From NCBI RefSeq assembly GCF_029223255.1, contig NZ_JARHUC010000008.1, forward strand, positions 248,001 to 312,000: DNA of 64,000 nucleotides, read 5' to 3'. This stretch comes from Albimonas marina. Its GTDB lineage: Bacteria; Pseudomonadota; Alphaproteobacteria; Rhodobacterales; Rhodobacteraceae. Below the pieces are notes generated by a model that had not been told where the DNA came from, made no database searches, and saw only the letters and a program-made list of their open reading frames with translations. Of the stretch, positions 1 through 9,197 are shown piece by piece (positions within the stretch are counted from its first letter, which is position 1; each line of letters starts with the position of its first letter). The position numbers and the translations under genes were made by a program.

Positions 1-1
1 G

Positions 2-1513
2 AGCGGCTCGGGCAAGTCCGTCACCTCCTACGCGCTGATGCGCATCCTCGACGCGGGCGGGCGGATCAAGGCGGGCGAGGCGGTCTATTCGGGCGTCGAC
101 CTGCGCCGGGCGGACGAGCGGGAGATGCAGGGGCTGCGGGGGCGCGAGATTTCGATGATCTTCCAGAACCCGCGGGCGGCGCTGAACCCGATCCGCAAGG
201 TCGGCCATCAGATCGAGGACGTGCTGCGCCGCCACGCGCGGGCGGACGCGCAGAACGCCAGGGCGAAGGCCATCGAGGCGATGGAGGCGGTCAGGATCAA
301 CGACGCCGCCGCGCGCTACGACGCCTATCCGTTCGAGCTGTCGGGGGGCATGTGCCAGCGGATCGTCTGCGCCATCGCGCTGGCCTGCGACCCGCGGCTG
401 CTGATCATGGACGAGCCGACCACGGGCCTCGACATCACCACCCAGAAGGCGGTGATGGAACTGGTCACGGAGCTGATCCGGGCGCGGTCGATGAGCGCCA
501 TCCTGATCACCCACGACCTCGGCCTCGCCGCGCAGTACTGCGACCGGATCGTGGTGATGAAGGACGGCGCTGTGGTCGAGGCGGGCGATCCCGCGCGCCT
601 GTTCGCGCGGCCCGCGCATCCCTACACCCGCAAGCTGGTGGACGCGACGCCGCGCGAGGGCGCCTCGATCCGCGAGCTGCTGCCGGCGGAGGCGCGCACG
701 CCGGAACCTGCGAGGACCGTCTCGGAGGAGACGCTGCTGTCGGTGCGCGACCTGGCGAAGACCTATGCGGGCAAGTCGGGGCCGGTGCACGCGGTGAAGG
801 GCGTGAGCTTCGACGTGAAGGCGGGCCAGTCGGTGGGGCTGGTGGGCGAGAGCGGATGCGGGAAGTCCACCACCTCCTCGATGGTGGTGCGGCTGCTGGA
901 CCCGACCTCCGGCCGGATCCTGTTCCGGGGGGAGGACCTGGCGAAGCGGCCGGCGGCGGGCTTCGCGCGCGATCCGCTGCGCGCGAAGATCCAGATGGTG
1001 TTCCAGGACGCCACCGACAGCCTGAACCCGCGCCACACCTCCCGCCAGACCATCGCCGAGCCGTTGCGCGCGATGACGGACCTGCCCGCGAAGGCGCGGG
1101 CGGCGCGGGTCGAGGAGCTGGCCGACCTGGTGGGCCTGCCCCGGCCGCTGCTGGACCGGTTCCCCCACCAGCTGTCGGGCGGCCAGAAGGCGCGGGTGGG
1201 GATCGCGCGGGCGATCGCGGTGGACCCCGACTTCCTGGTGCTGGACGAGCCGACGGCGGCGCTGGACGTCTCGATCCAGGCGGTGGTGCTGAACCTGCTG
1301 GCGGACCTGCGGGCGCGGCTGGGGATGAGCTACCTGTTCGTCAGCCACGACCTGCACGTGGTGCGCCTGCTGTGCGATCACGTGGTGGTGATGAAGGGCG
1401 GCGAGATCGTCGAGCAGGGCCCGACCGAGCGGGTGATGACCGCCCCGGCCGACGCCTACACCGCCGAGCTGCTGGCCGCCGCCCCCCGGCCGCCCGCGCG
1501 CGACGCCGCCTGA
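2..1513 (+). CDS. Peptide-type ABC transporter, fused double ATP-binding protein (5' partial)
   Basis: Energises uptake of a peptide-like or other small solute across the inner membrane. The frame is already open at the window edge, where bases 2-19 encode SGSGKS, the end of the first Walker A motif, so the true start lies upstream. Two complete nucleotide-binding domains lie in tandem: the first has the signature LSGGMCQR and Walker B LLIMDEP, the second has Walker [10 protein letters not shown], signature LSGGQKAR and Walker B LVLDEPT. Such two-domain proteins (GsiA/YejF type) do the job of separate DppD and DppF subunits. The first signature has C after M, which is mildly unusual. Permease and binding-protein genes are presumably upstream. 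A GC-rich hairpin follows the stop codon. Confidence 0.9.
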   Translation, partial: SGSGKSVTSYALMRILDAGGRIKAGEAVYSGVDLRRADEREMQGLRGREISMIFQNPRAALNPIRKVGHQIEDVLRRHARADAQNARAKAIEAMEAVRINDAAARYDAYPFELSGGMCQRIVCAIALACDPRLLIMDEPTTGLDITTQKAVMELVTELIRARSMSAILITHDLGLAAQYCDRIVVMKDGAVVEAGDPARLFARPAHPYTRKLVDATPREGASIRELLPAEARTPEPARTVSEETLLSVRDLAKTYAGKSGPVHAVKGVSFDVKAGQSVGLVGESGCGKSTTSSMVVRLLDPTSGRILFRGEDLAKRPAAGFARDPLRAKIQMVFQDATDSLNPRHTSRQTIAEPLRAMTDLPAKARAARVEELADLVGLPRPLLDRFPHQLSGGQKARVGIARAIAVDPDFLVLDEPTAALDVSIQAVVLNLLADLRARLGMSYLFVSHDLHVVRLLCDHVVVMKGGEIVEQGPTERVMTAPADAYTAELLAAAPRPPARDAA

Positions 1514-1564
1514 GGCGCAAGGCGCGCGGCTTCCATCGGGCGGAGGCCCGTCCCGTCCTGCGAC

Positions 1565-1601
1565 GACCCCCCGGCCGGACAGGCCGCGGAGGGGGGCGTT
1601 T
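1565..1601 (+). terminator. Candidate terminator after the double ABC ATPase gene
   Basis: A run of six C pairs with a run of six G around an inner CGGCC/GGCCG stem with a 5-nt loop, followed by CGTTT. The stem has a bulge and the T-tract is short, so this is plausible but not certain. Confidence 0.4.
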
Positions 1602-1659
1602 CCGGCTGCGTCGAGACAACATGGCGCGGGTCGGGCGCCGCGACGGCGGCCTGCGATTG

Positions 1660-1689
1660 TTGACGATTCGTAAGGTCGAAAGATAGGAT
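1660..1689 (+). promoter_or_regulatory. Candidate sigma-70-type promoter for the FG-GAP/RTX gene
   Basis: TTGACG at 1660-1665 and TAGGAT at 1684-1689 with an 18-bp spacer lie in the only AT-richer stretch between the ABC gene and the ATG at 1800. The implied leader would be about 100 nt. The -35 is close to consensus; the -10 matches at four of six positions. Confidence 0.4.
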
Positions 1690-1799
1690 TGGGTTGAAAG
1701 TTAAGCAAAATCGTCGATCGACCGCCTCAAGATGCGGTTCAGCGCAGAGCCGCAGTCTCCTGCGCTCAGACGATTGCGGCGTCCAAACTGGGGGCACTC

Positions 1800-4700
1800 A
1801 TGACGAGCTTCGTCAACAAAACGAGCGTGTACTTCCCGACGTACATCAACATCACTCAGACCTATGGCGTCAGCTTCTTCGACGTCAACGGGGACGGGTG
1901 GCTCGACATCTACCTCAACCACCATGACGCGCAGCCGGATGCGTTCATGCTGTCGACGGGCATGGGCACCTGGACGACGCAGGAGCTGTACCAGCACTAC
2001 GACCAGCACATCGCGATCTGGGCCGACTACGACGGCGACGGCCAGCGCGAGATGCTGGAGACGGTGGGCGGCGCGGGCGGCAACGCCACCAACCCCGAGA
2101 CGTCGTCGAACTTCCTCTACGAGCTGGTCGACGGCCAGCTGGTCAAGCAGGCCGACGGGCTGGGGCTGGAGTATCCCTACGCCTCCGGGCGCACGCCCAC
2201 GCCCTTCGACTTCGACCGCGACGGGGACGTCGACGTGTTCTTCGGCGCGCGCGAGCGGGGGGACGGGAACTATTCCGCGACGTTCCTGATGCAGGATGAC
2301 GCGACGGGGGACTTCGCCTCGAACGAGACGTTCCTCGGCTACAACATGGACGACGTCTTCGCCCTGTTCTACGGCGACTTCGACGGCGACCGGGACGTGG
2401 ACTTCATCGCCTCGGAGTTCCGCAAGAAGACGCGCATCTTCCTGGACGACGGCGACGGGACCTACACGCAGAAGTTCGTCGCCAACCCGGGCAGCGCGAC
2501 CTCCGAGGTCATCGTCCAGGACTTCAACAACGACCAGATCTCGGACGCGCTGATCATCGCGCCGGGTCAGGCGCAGGAGCTGGTCGTCATCGACGAGCAC
2601 TCGTTCCGCTTCAAGCTGTTCGACCGCGACATCGGCCCGGCCACCCCCGACCAGCTGATCACCTTCGAGACGGACTCGCCCTTCACGCTGGCGATGTACG
2701 GCTGGGGGCAGCAGGTCATCTACGGCGCGGGCAACAACGTCGGCGTCTACGGCGGGCAGCTGTTCGATCCCGACGATCCCGACGTCTACGGCCGTCCCTC
2801 GGGCATCGACACGGCCACCAAGGGCACCATCGGCGTGTGGCGCGACGCGGACACGGGCGTGTGGACGATCGAGCTGAACGGGCTGACCGGCACGGTCTAC
2901 CCCTCGTTCCGGGGCATCGTCACCTCGGAGCAGCCGATCGACGTGATGCCGGCCGAGAAATACGACGTGCTGACCCAGCCCGACACGCTGCTGACGCTGT
3001 CGAACGGCAACGGCGGGCGCACGACCACCGACATCGGCGCCGACCTGCCGATCATCGCCGGCTCGGCCGGGGACTTCGACAACGACGGCGACGTGGACGT
3101 CTTCGCCCTGGTCGCGGGGCCGGCGCACAACTTCGAGAACGTGCTGTTCGAGAACGACGGGCACGGCAACTTCACCCAGATCCGCGGCGGCGCGGCGGCG
3201 CCGAGCACGGGCAAGGGCCTGGCGTGGTCGGCCTCGACCATCGACCTCGACCGCGACGGCTGGCTGGACGTGTTCATCTCCAACGGGCGCGAGCCCGACG
3301 GGTTCAACATCGACGGCGGCTACGAGTATTTCGAGAACACCAGCTCGGGCAACGGCAACGGCTGGCTGAAGTTCGACGTGGCCTCGGGCCAGGGCGACGC
3401 CGCGCTGCTGGGCTCGTTCGTCTACGTGACCTCGGCGCTGGGCACGCAGATGCGGGTGGTCGACGGCGGCCTGACCCAGCACGGGTCGGACGATCCGCTG
3501 CTGCACTTCGGCATGGGCCAGGACCGGCAGGCGGACGAGGTGACCGTCCACTGGCTGGACGGGCTGGAGACCCATGCCGAGTACGTGGGCCTGGAGCAGA
3601 TCGTGAAGGTCTACCGCTCCGGCGACGCCGAGACGAAGGCGCGCGGCCATGCCGGCGACGACATCCTGGTCGGCACCGAGGGCGCCAACACCATCGACGC
3701 GCTGGGCGGCGACGACGTGATCGACGGCCTGGGCGGCGACGACGTGCTGCGCGGCGGCGCGGGCAACGACGTGATCCGCGGCGGCGAGGGGAACGACGTC
3801 GGCGACGGGCGCTTCGGCAACGACGTGATCCACGGCGGCGAGGGCGACGCGGACGTGGCGACCTTCCGCGGGAACTTCGCCGACTACAAGATCACCGGCG
3901 GCGCGGGCTGGGTGCAGGTCGCGGGTCCCGACGACGTGGACCGGGTGTGGATGGATGTCGAGCAGCTGAAGTTCGACGACGTCACCGTCTCGACCGCGAC
4001 CTATGCCGAGCTGCCGACCATCGGCCAGGTGGGCACGCTGAGCGTGGAGCAGACCAGCGGCTCGGTCTGGCACACGGTGACCTTCGACCAGCGCATCGAG
4101 AACGCGGTGGTGGTGATGGGCCCGCCGAGCGGCGACGAGGGCGATCCGGCCTGGGCGCGGGTGCGCAACGTCACCGCGACGGGCTTCCAGTTCCAGATCG
4201 AGGAGTGGGACTACCAGGACGGCGTCCACGCCCCCACGACGGTGAGCTGGATGGCGATGGCCGCGGGCACGCACACGCTGGCCGACGGGCGCACGGTGCG
4301 GGCGGGCTCCTCCGAGATCGGCTCGGACCCCGGGGTGGTGAAGCTGGGCGGCTTCGACGCCGCGCCGGCCGTGTTCTCGACCGTCGCGTCGAGCAACGGC
4401 GCGCAGTCGGTCGTCTCCCACGTCAGCGCGATCACGGCGGGCGAGTTCAAGCTGCGCGTGCAGGAGCAGGAAAGCGCCGACGGCTATCATCAGCAAGAGA
4501 CGATCAACTGGATCGCCATGGACGAGGGCGACGGCCTCGCCTCGGTCCCGGGGATGCTGGTGACCACGGGCACGACCTCGGGCGGCGCCGCGAGCATCGA
4601 CTACAGCGGCGAGGGCCTGGGCGGGAACGCGGCGCTGTTCTACGAGTCCCGCACCGTGCGCGGCTCCGACCCCGTCACGACGCGGGTGACCGACCATTCC

Positions 4701-5636
4701 GGCGCCACGGCCAGCTTCGCGATCGAGGAGGAGCAGAGCTTCGACGAGGAGACCCAGCACGCCGAGGAAGGCTACTCGGCGATGGCGGTGGCCAACGGGG
4801 CGCTGAAGGGGCTGAGCGAGATCTCGCTGCTGGAGGACTGGCAGGCGTTCCAGGTGGGGCGGACGATGGTCTCGACCCCCAGCCGCGACGTCTGGCACAC
4901 GGTCAGCTTCGACGCGCCGATCGCGGACGCGGTGGTGATGATGGGGGGGCTGACGGCCAACGGCATCGAGGCCGCCCTGACCCAGGTGCGCAACGTCAGC
5001 GACACCGGCTTCGAGTTCCGCGTGGCGGAGTGGAACTACCTCGACGGCGCCCATGCCGACGAGTGGGTGAGCTGGATGGCGATGAGCGCGGGCGAGCACA
5101 CGCTGGCCGACGGGCGCAAGGTGGTGGCGGGCTCCGGCCAGTCGACGCACGAGGCCACGCACACGAGCTTCGGCGGCGCCTTCGACGACGCGCCGCTGGT
5201 GTTCGCGCAGCTCGCCTCCGCCCGCGGCGCGCAGCTGACCACGGCGCGGGTCTCCGGGGTGGACCGGGACGGCTTCTCGGTGCGCCTGCAGGAGCAGGAG
5301 TCGGCGGACGGGCTTCACGTGGCCGAGCAGGTGGACTGGATCGCCATCGAGGCCGGCGGGAGCGTCGCCGGCGGCATCGTGGCCGACCGCGCCTACGGGG
5401 TGACCGACGCCGGGCGCGACATCAGCTTCGGCGGCTCGTTCTCGGGTCAGCCGGCGCTGTTCGCCGACATGCAGACGATGAACGGCGGCGATCCCGCCGA
5501 CATGCGGCTGGCCTCCTGGAGCCCCTCGGGCATGCGGGTGCTGCTGCAGGAGGAGACCTCGGCCGACGCCGAGACGTTCCATGTCGGGGAGCAGGTCGCC
5601 TACCTGGCAATGGACGAAGGCTACCACTACCTGTGA
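1800..5636 (+). CDS. Large FG-GAP/ASPIC-UnbV/RTX repeat protein, probably secreted
   Basis: A 1278-residue acidic protein without a recognisable N-terminal signal peptide. Calcium-loop motifs of FG-GAP/VCBS type occur near residues 28 (DVNGDGWLDI), 138 (DFDRDGDVDV), 194, 426 and 482. An ASPIC/UnbV-like segment follows at about 515-606. RTX nonapeptides (GGDDVIDGL, GGAGNDVI and similar) lie at about 617-688. The last 540 residues hold two copies of a three-module repeat with recurring VWHTVTF, VRNVTATGF, EQESADG and WMAM motifs. RTX repeats suggest calcium-dependent folding outside the cell and type I export, but no HlyB/HlyD/TolC genes are in the window. Function is probably surface binding or adhesion (inference). 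A long open frame on the opposite strand is a codon-bias shadow. Confidence 0.85.
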   Translation: MTSFVNKTSVYFPTYINITQTYGVSFFDVNGDGWLDIYLNHHDAQPDAFMLSTGMGTWTTQELYQHYDQHIAIWADYDGDGQREMLETVGGAGGNATNPETSSNFLYELVDGQLVKQADGLGLEYPYASGRTPTPFDFDRDGDVDVFFGARERGDGNYSATFLMQDDATGDFASNETFLGYNMDDVFALFYGDFDGDRDVDFIASEFRKKTRIFLDDGDGTYTQKFVANPGSATSEVIVQDFNNDQISDALIIAPGQAQELVVIDEHSFRFKLFDRDIGPATPDQLITFETDSPFTLAMYGWGQQVIYGAGNNVGVYGGQLFDPDDPDVYGRPSGIDTATKGTIGVWRDADTGVWTIELNGLTGTVYPSFRGIVTSEQPIDVMPAEKYDVLTQPDTLLTLSNGNGGRTTTDIGADLPIIAGSAGDFDNDGDVDVFALVAGPAHNFENVLFENDGHGNFTQIRGGAAAPSTGKGLAWSASTIDLDRDGWLDVFISNGREPDGFNIDGGYEYFENTSSGNGNGWLKFDVASGQGDAALLGSFVYVTSALGTQMRVVDGGLTQHGSDDPLLHFGMGQDRQADEVTVHWLDGLETHAEYVGLEQIVKVYRSGDAETKARGHAGDDILVGTEGANTIDALGGDDVIDGLGGDDVLRGGAGNDVIRGGEGNDVGDGRFGNDVIHGGEGDADVATFRGNFADYKITGGAGWVQVAGPDDVDRVWMDVEQLKFDDVTVSTATYAELPTIGQVGTLSVEQTSGSVWHTVTFDQRIENAVVVMGPPSGDEGDPAWARVRNVTATGFQFQIEEWDYQDGVHAPTTVSWMAMAAGTHTLADGRTVRAGSSEIGSDPGVVKLGGFDAAPAVFSTVASSNGAQSVVSHVSAITAGEFKLRVQEQESADGYHQQETINWIAMDEGDGLASVPGMLVTTGTTSGGAASIDYSGEGLGGNAALFYESRTVRGSDPVTTRVTDHSGATASFAIEEEQSFDEETQHAEEGYSAMAVANGALKGLSEISLLEDWQAFQVGRTMVSTPSRDVWHTVSFDAPIADAVVMMGGLTANGIEAALTQVRNVSDTGFEFRVAEWNYLDGAHADEWVSWMAMSAGEHTLADGRKVVAGSGQSTHEATHTSFGGAFDDAPLVFAQLASARGAQLTTARVSGVDRDGFSVRLQEQESADGLHVAEQVDWIAIEAGGSVAGGIVADRAYGVTDAGRDISFGGSFSGQPALFADMQTMNGGDPADMRLASWSPSGMRVLLQEETSADAETFHVGEQVAYLAMDEGYHYL

Positions 5637-5643
5637 GCCGGAG

Positions 5644-5668
5644 GGGCGGGGGCCCGGCGCCCCCGCCC
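5644..5668 (+). terminator. Hairpin terminator candidate after the FG-GAP/RTX gene
   Basis: Perfect 10-bp stem (arms 5644-5653 and 5659-5668) with a 5-nt loop, starting 8 nt after the stop codon. No T-tract follows, as is common in very GC-rich genomes. Confidence 0.5.
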
Positions 5669-5684
5669 TGCCCGCCTCCCGCGC

Positions 5685-5722
5685 GCGCCCGTCGGCGCCC
5701 TCGCATGCGCCCGTCGGCGCCC
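5685..5722. repeat. Two-copy 16-bp direct repeat
   Basis: GCGCCCGTCGGCGCCC occurs at 5685-5700 and again at 5707-5722. Each copy contains the palindrome GGCGCC. Role unknown. Confidence 0.7.
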
Positions 5723-6014
5723 CTCGCGCGGCGGGCTGCGTAAACGCTTTCTAAACGGACATCGGCTATCAGTCAGGAGCCGGCGGCCTGCGCGTCGTCC
5801 GGCGAAGGCCTGTTCCTCCGGTCCGCCGTCCCGTTCGGCGGCGCGCCGGTCGGCGCGGCCTCGCCCCTTTCCCGAGCCCTGATGGCAACGACTCCGTCCG
5901 GCCCCGCCGCGGCGCGTCGGCGCGACGCGGAGGCCTCGGGACGGGGCCGACTGGCCCGGGTCGGGCGGCACGCGGCGCCGGGGCGGGACGCAGCCTTCCC
6001 CGACGAGGTCCGAC

Positions 6015-8054
6015 ATGCGCCTGTCTCCCGCCCGCCTCCCCCTTCCCTCCCCCGTCCGCAGTCTCGCCGACGGGACCAGCGGCACGCTGGGCCCCGGCGT
6101 CGTGGGCGCCTACGAGCTTCAGAAAGGCGCGGTCGAGCTCGACCGCATGGCCACGCTCTCGGCCGGGGTGCTGCTGGGCCGGCAGGCGTCGAGCGGCGGC
6201 CGGCCCCAGGCCCTGAGCCCGAGCCAGGTGCGCGAGATCCTGGGCAACGCCGACACCGTGATGCAGGCGGCGGACGTCTCCGGGGCGGAGGCGCTGACGC
6301 CCTCGGGCTCGGTCCTCTCGATCCAGACGCTGGGGCGCGAGTCGCCGGGCGACGGCGGCGGCGCGCGCTACGTCCGCGCGCCGTCGAACCCCGGCCATGC
6401 CGCGGCCTTCCAGACCGCCGACGGCCAGTGGTGGGAGCTGGCCGAGCTCTACGTCACGCCGCAGAACTTCGGGCCGGCGGCGAACGGGTCGGGCGACGAC
6501 AGCGCCTGGTTCGACGCCGCGCTGGCCTGGCAGCAGAACCGCCGGCTGGGGATCGTGCTGGCGGGCGAGTATCGCCTCGGCTCGCGCGTGGTGGCGCCGG
6601 CGGCGGCGACGCTCGAGGGGCTCGGCTCGCGGCAGACGCGGCTGCTGCTGACCTCGACCAACGCCAAGCTGGAGGTGGGCGGCGGCCCCTCGGCCATTCC
6701 GGGCAACAGCTGCGACCTGGGCGGGTTCGAGATCGACGGGACCGAGACGGCCAACTTCGGCCTGGTGCTGTCGGAGGAGCAGCGCCCCGACGGCACGCCG
6801 CTGGGCTGGTCGGTGTTCACCGGCGGCGGCGCCTACCGGCGCATCGACATCACCGGCTGCCGGAAGGTGGGGCTGCACGTGGGCGCGGACAGCGACAACA
6901 GCCAGTTCCACCTGGTCACCAGCCACGGGCACCGCGCCTCGGGCACCGACGCGGACGCGGTGCGCGTCGAGGCGCCGGCGCATTTCGTGCAGTGCCAGTT
7001 CGGCGGGACCAACGGCTACGCCTTCCGCGCCGACCGCAGCGTCAGCGGCTCGCAGACGCCCGAGACGCTGTACACGGTCGACAGCTCGCGCATCAACCTC
7101 GCGCGCAAGGGGCTGATCTACCACAACGGCGTCTCCGACACCGCCGACGGCGGCGCGGTGGGCGTGTTCGACAAGTGCTTCATCGAGAACTGCGGCTTCG
7201 CCGGCTCCGCCTTCCCGGAGAAGGAGCCGGTGAACAACAACACGCTGGAGCCCGCGACGGTGCATTGCGAGCGCGGGCGCCTGGTGATCAGCAACCCCAA
7301 GAAGCTGCAGAGCGGGTGGGGGCGTTCGTTGCTGAAGGCGTCCAACAAGGGGCAGCTCGACCTGGTCCTGAACGGCACGGAGGTGTCGGGGGCGAGCGTC
7401 CCCGCCTCGCGCGACTGCACGATGTTCGTGGCGGGGCTGGAGAACGACCACGCGGCGCGGATCAACATCCACGGGCGGGTCGAGATCCACGACCCCGACG
7501 GCTTCGCCGAGATCGCGCGCGTGGCGCCCCGCTCCGGCGGCTGGCCGATCGACAGCATCGGGGGCGACCTGGCCTGGGAGGCGGACCTGAGCCGCACCGC
7601 GGGCTGGGGCGCGCCGGCCACCACGCTGAGCACCACGAGCGCGGCCAACCAGTCGCTGTCGGCCGGAGAGGCCTACGAGATCGTGGGCAACGGCTCGGGG
7701 ACCAACAACCGGATCGAGCGGATGATCCGCATCCCCCAGGCCGAGAAGCGGCTGATCCTGCTGCAGGTGGCGGGGATGGGGCGCAAGACCGGCGGCCAGA
7801 ACCGGCTGGGCTTCATGGCGCGCCTGCAGGGCGACGGGCTGCGCAGCACCACCGCGCAGTCGGACGAGGTCTGGTGGGACGACAGCGTGGGCGGCGCCAA
7901 CAACGGCTACGACCGCTGGGTCTATCACTGCGCCATGGCCTACGTGAACAACGGCGACAAGGACATCCAGATCCAGATCTTCTCGGGCCGCGGCACGGCC
8001 TCGCCGTCCTCCGACACGCTCTACGTCGGGATGGCGCGGGTGTTCATCCTCTAG
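6015..8054 (+). CDS. Tail-fibre-like N-terminus with beta-helix-type body
   Basis: A 679-residue protein. Residues 45-77 resemble the adaptor stretch of phage tail fibres (RMATLSAGVLLGRQ, then QALSPSQVREILG). A pectate-lyase-3-like entry follows at about 158-172 (GSGDDSAWFDAALAW), typical of the start of a right-handed parallel beta-helix; the following 300 residues are rich in short Gly/Asn turns and beta strands. The C-terminal 150 residues look like a separate beta-sandwich. This build is usual for polysaccharide-binding or depolymerising tail spikes, but no other phage gene is near, so a host surface or secreted protein that reuses a tail-fibre module is likelier. A GAGG ribosome site lies about 8 nt before the ATG. 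No signal peptide is obvious and the exact function is unknown. Confidence 0.7.
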   Translation: MRLSPARLPLPSPVRSLADGTSGTLGPGVVGAYELQKGAVELDRMATLSAGVLLGRQASSGGRPQALSPSQVREILGNADTVMQAADVSGAEALTPSGSVLSIQTLGRESPGDGGGARYVRAPSNPGHAAAFQTADGQWWELAELYVTPQNFGPAANGSGDDSAWFDAALAWQQNRRLGIVLAGEYRLGSRVVAPAAATLEGLGSRQTRLLLTSTNAKLEVGGGPSAIPGNSCDLGGFEIDGTETANFGLVLSEEQRPDGTPLGWSVFTGGGAYRRIDITGCRKVGLHVGADSDNSQFHLVTSHGHRASGTDADAVRVEAPAHFVQCQFGGTNGYAFRADRSVSGSQTPETLYTVDSSRINLARKGLIYHNGVSDTADGGAVGVFDKCFIENCGFAGSAFPEKEPVNNNTLEPATVHCERGRLVISNPKKLQSGWGRSLLKASNKGQLDLVLNGTEVSGASVPASRDCTMFVAGLENDHAARINIHGRVEIHDPDGFAEIARVAPRSGGWPIDSIGGDLAWEADLSRTAGWGAPATTLSTTSAANQSLSAGEAYEIVGNGSGTNNRIERMIRIPQAEKRLILLQVAGMGRKTGGQNRLGFMARLQGDGLRSTTAQSDEVWWDDSVGGANNGYDRWVYHCAMAYVNNGDKDIQIQIFSGRGTASPSSDTLYVGMARVFIL

Positions 8055-8120
8055 GACGGTCGTCCGCAGGATCCCGGCGCGCCGGGGCCGCCCGCGGGCG
8101 GCCCCGGCGTCGGTTCGGGC

Positions 8121-9197
8121 TCAGGCCCCCTGCGCCGCGCGGGCGTCGGCGAGGACCGCGAGGCGGCGCGCCAGCAGCGGGGGCGTGGGGCGCGCGGTCT
8201 CGGTGGGCATGGCGGCCACGGTCTCTGCGAAGTGGCAGGCCGCGGCGGCGGAGCCGGAGGCCGAGGGCATGGCGCGCAGCTCCGGCCGCTCCCGCCTGCA
8301 GATGTCCTGGGCGAGCGGGCAGCGCGGGTGGAAGGCGCAGCCCGAGGGCGGGCGCAGGGCCGAGGGGGCGTCGCCCATCACCATCTCCCGCCCCTCGGCG
8401 GCGCCGGGCACGGGCTTGGGCGCGGCCTCGATCAGGGCGCGGGTGTAGGGGTGGCGCGGGGTGGCGAACAGCTCCTCGGCCGGCGCCTCCTCGACGATGC
8501 GGCCCAGGTACATCACCGCCACGCGCTTGGCGATGTGCCGCACGACGGCAAGGTCGTGGGAGATGAACACGTAGGCCATGCCGAACTGGCGCTGAAGGTC
8601 CTGGAGCAGGTTCACGATCTGCGCCTGCACCGAGACGTCGAGGGCCGAGACCGGCTCGTCGCACACGATCAGGCGGGGGCGCGTCGCCAGCGCCCGGGCG
8701 ATGCAGATGCGCTGGCGCTGGCCGCCCGAGAACTCATGCGGATAGCGCTCGGCATGGTAGTCGTTCAGGCCCACGGTCTTGAGCAGGTCGGAGACCAGCT
8801 TCTCGGCCGCGGGGCCGGTGGCGACGCGGTGCAGGAGGATCGGCTCCATCAGCGTCTCGCGCACGGTCATGCGCGGGTTGAGCGAGCCGAACGGGTCCTG
8901 GAAGACCATCTGCATGTGCCGCCGCGCCGCCTGGAGGCGCGAGAGCGGCAGGGCCGTCACGTCCTCCCCGTCCAGCACCACCTGGCCGGAGTCGGGCTCG
9001 AGCAGGCGCAGCAGCGCGCGGCCGGTGGTGGACTTGCCGCAGCCGGACTCGCCCACGATCGCCAGCGTCTCCCCCGCGCCGACCGAGAAGGTCACGTCGG
9101 TGACCGCCTGCACGGCGCCGGTGGTGCGCTTCAGCACGCCCGACTTCACCGGGAAATGCTTGGTCAGGTTGCGGACGTCGAGAACCGGGGCGCTCAT
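8121..9197 (-). CDS. Peptide ABC transporter ATP-binding protein, DppF type
   Basis: 358-residue ATPase subunit for an inner-membrane peptide-type importer. It has Walker [10 protein letters not shown], signature LSGGQRQR, Walker B LIVCDEP and an H-loop in FISHDLAVV. The C-terminal oligopeptide-transporter extension contains the cysteine cluster [14 protein letters not shown]. It is the last gene of the minus-strand operon. Its ATG overlaps the stop of the preceding dppD-type gene by 4 nt (ATGA), which suggests translational coupling. Together they form the two-ATPase engine for the DppB/DppC permeases at 13422-15277. Confidence 0.92.
   Translation of the reverse strand: MSAPVLDVRNLTKHFPVKSGVLKRTTGAVQAVTDVTFSVGAGETLAIVGESGCGKSTTGRALLRLLEPDSGQVVLDGEDVTALPLSRLQAARRHMQMVFQDPFGSLNPRMTVRETLMEPILLHRVATGPAAEKLVSDLLKTVGLNDYHAERYPHEFSGGQRQRICIARALATRPRLIVCDEPVSALDVSVQAQIVNLLQDLQRQFGMAYVFISHDLAVVRHIAKRVAVMYLGRIVEEAPAEELFATPRHPYTRALIEAAPKPVPGAAEGREMVMGDAPSALRPPSGCAFHPRCPLAQDICRRERPELRAMPSASGSAAAACHFAETVAAMPTETARPTPPLLARRLAVLADARAAQGA

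Larger units (their letters stand above)
5637..6014. other. Intergenic region between the two surface-protein genes
   Basis: 378 bases without a supportable gene. It holds the hairpin at 5644-5668, a 16-bp direct repeat (5685-5700 and 5707-5722, 22-bp period), a short AT-richer stretch around 5738-5776 that may contain a promoter (no convincing -35/-10 pair), and a small CCGCCG/CGGCGG hairpin at 5823-5841. Open frames through it have no start or codon bias to support them. Confidence 0.5.

Noticed and set aside
1701-5627. A 1308-codon open frame on the minus strand opposite the FG-GAP/RTX gene
   Set aside because: It has no recognisable domain, is composed of Val/Arg/His/Ala runs, and follows from GC-biased codons on the other strand. 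The plus-strand protein has clear motifs throughout.
6015-8054. Prophage or diversity-generating retroelement target
   Set aside because: The tail-fibre-like protein raised this idea, but there is no reverse transcriptase, no template/variable repeat pair and no other phage gene in the window.
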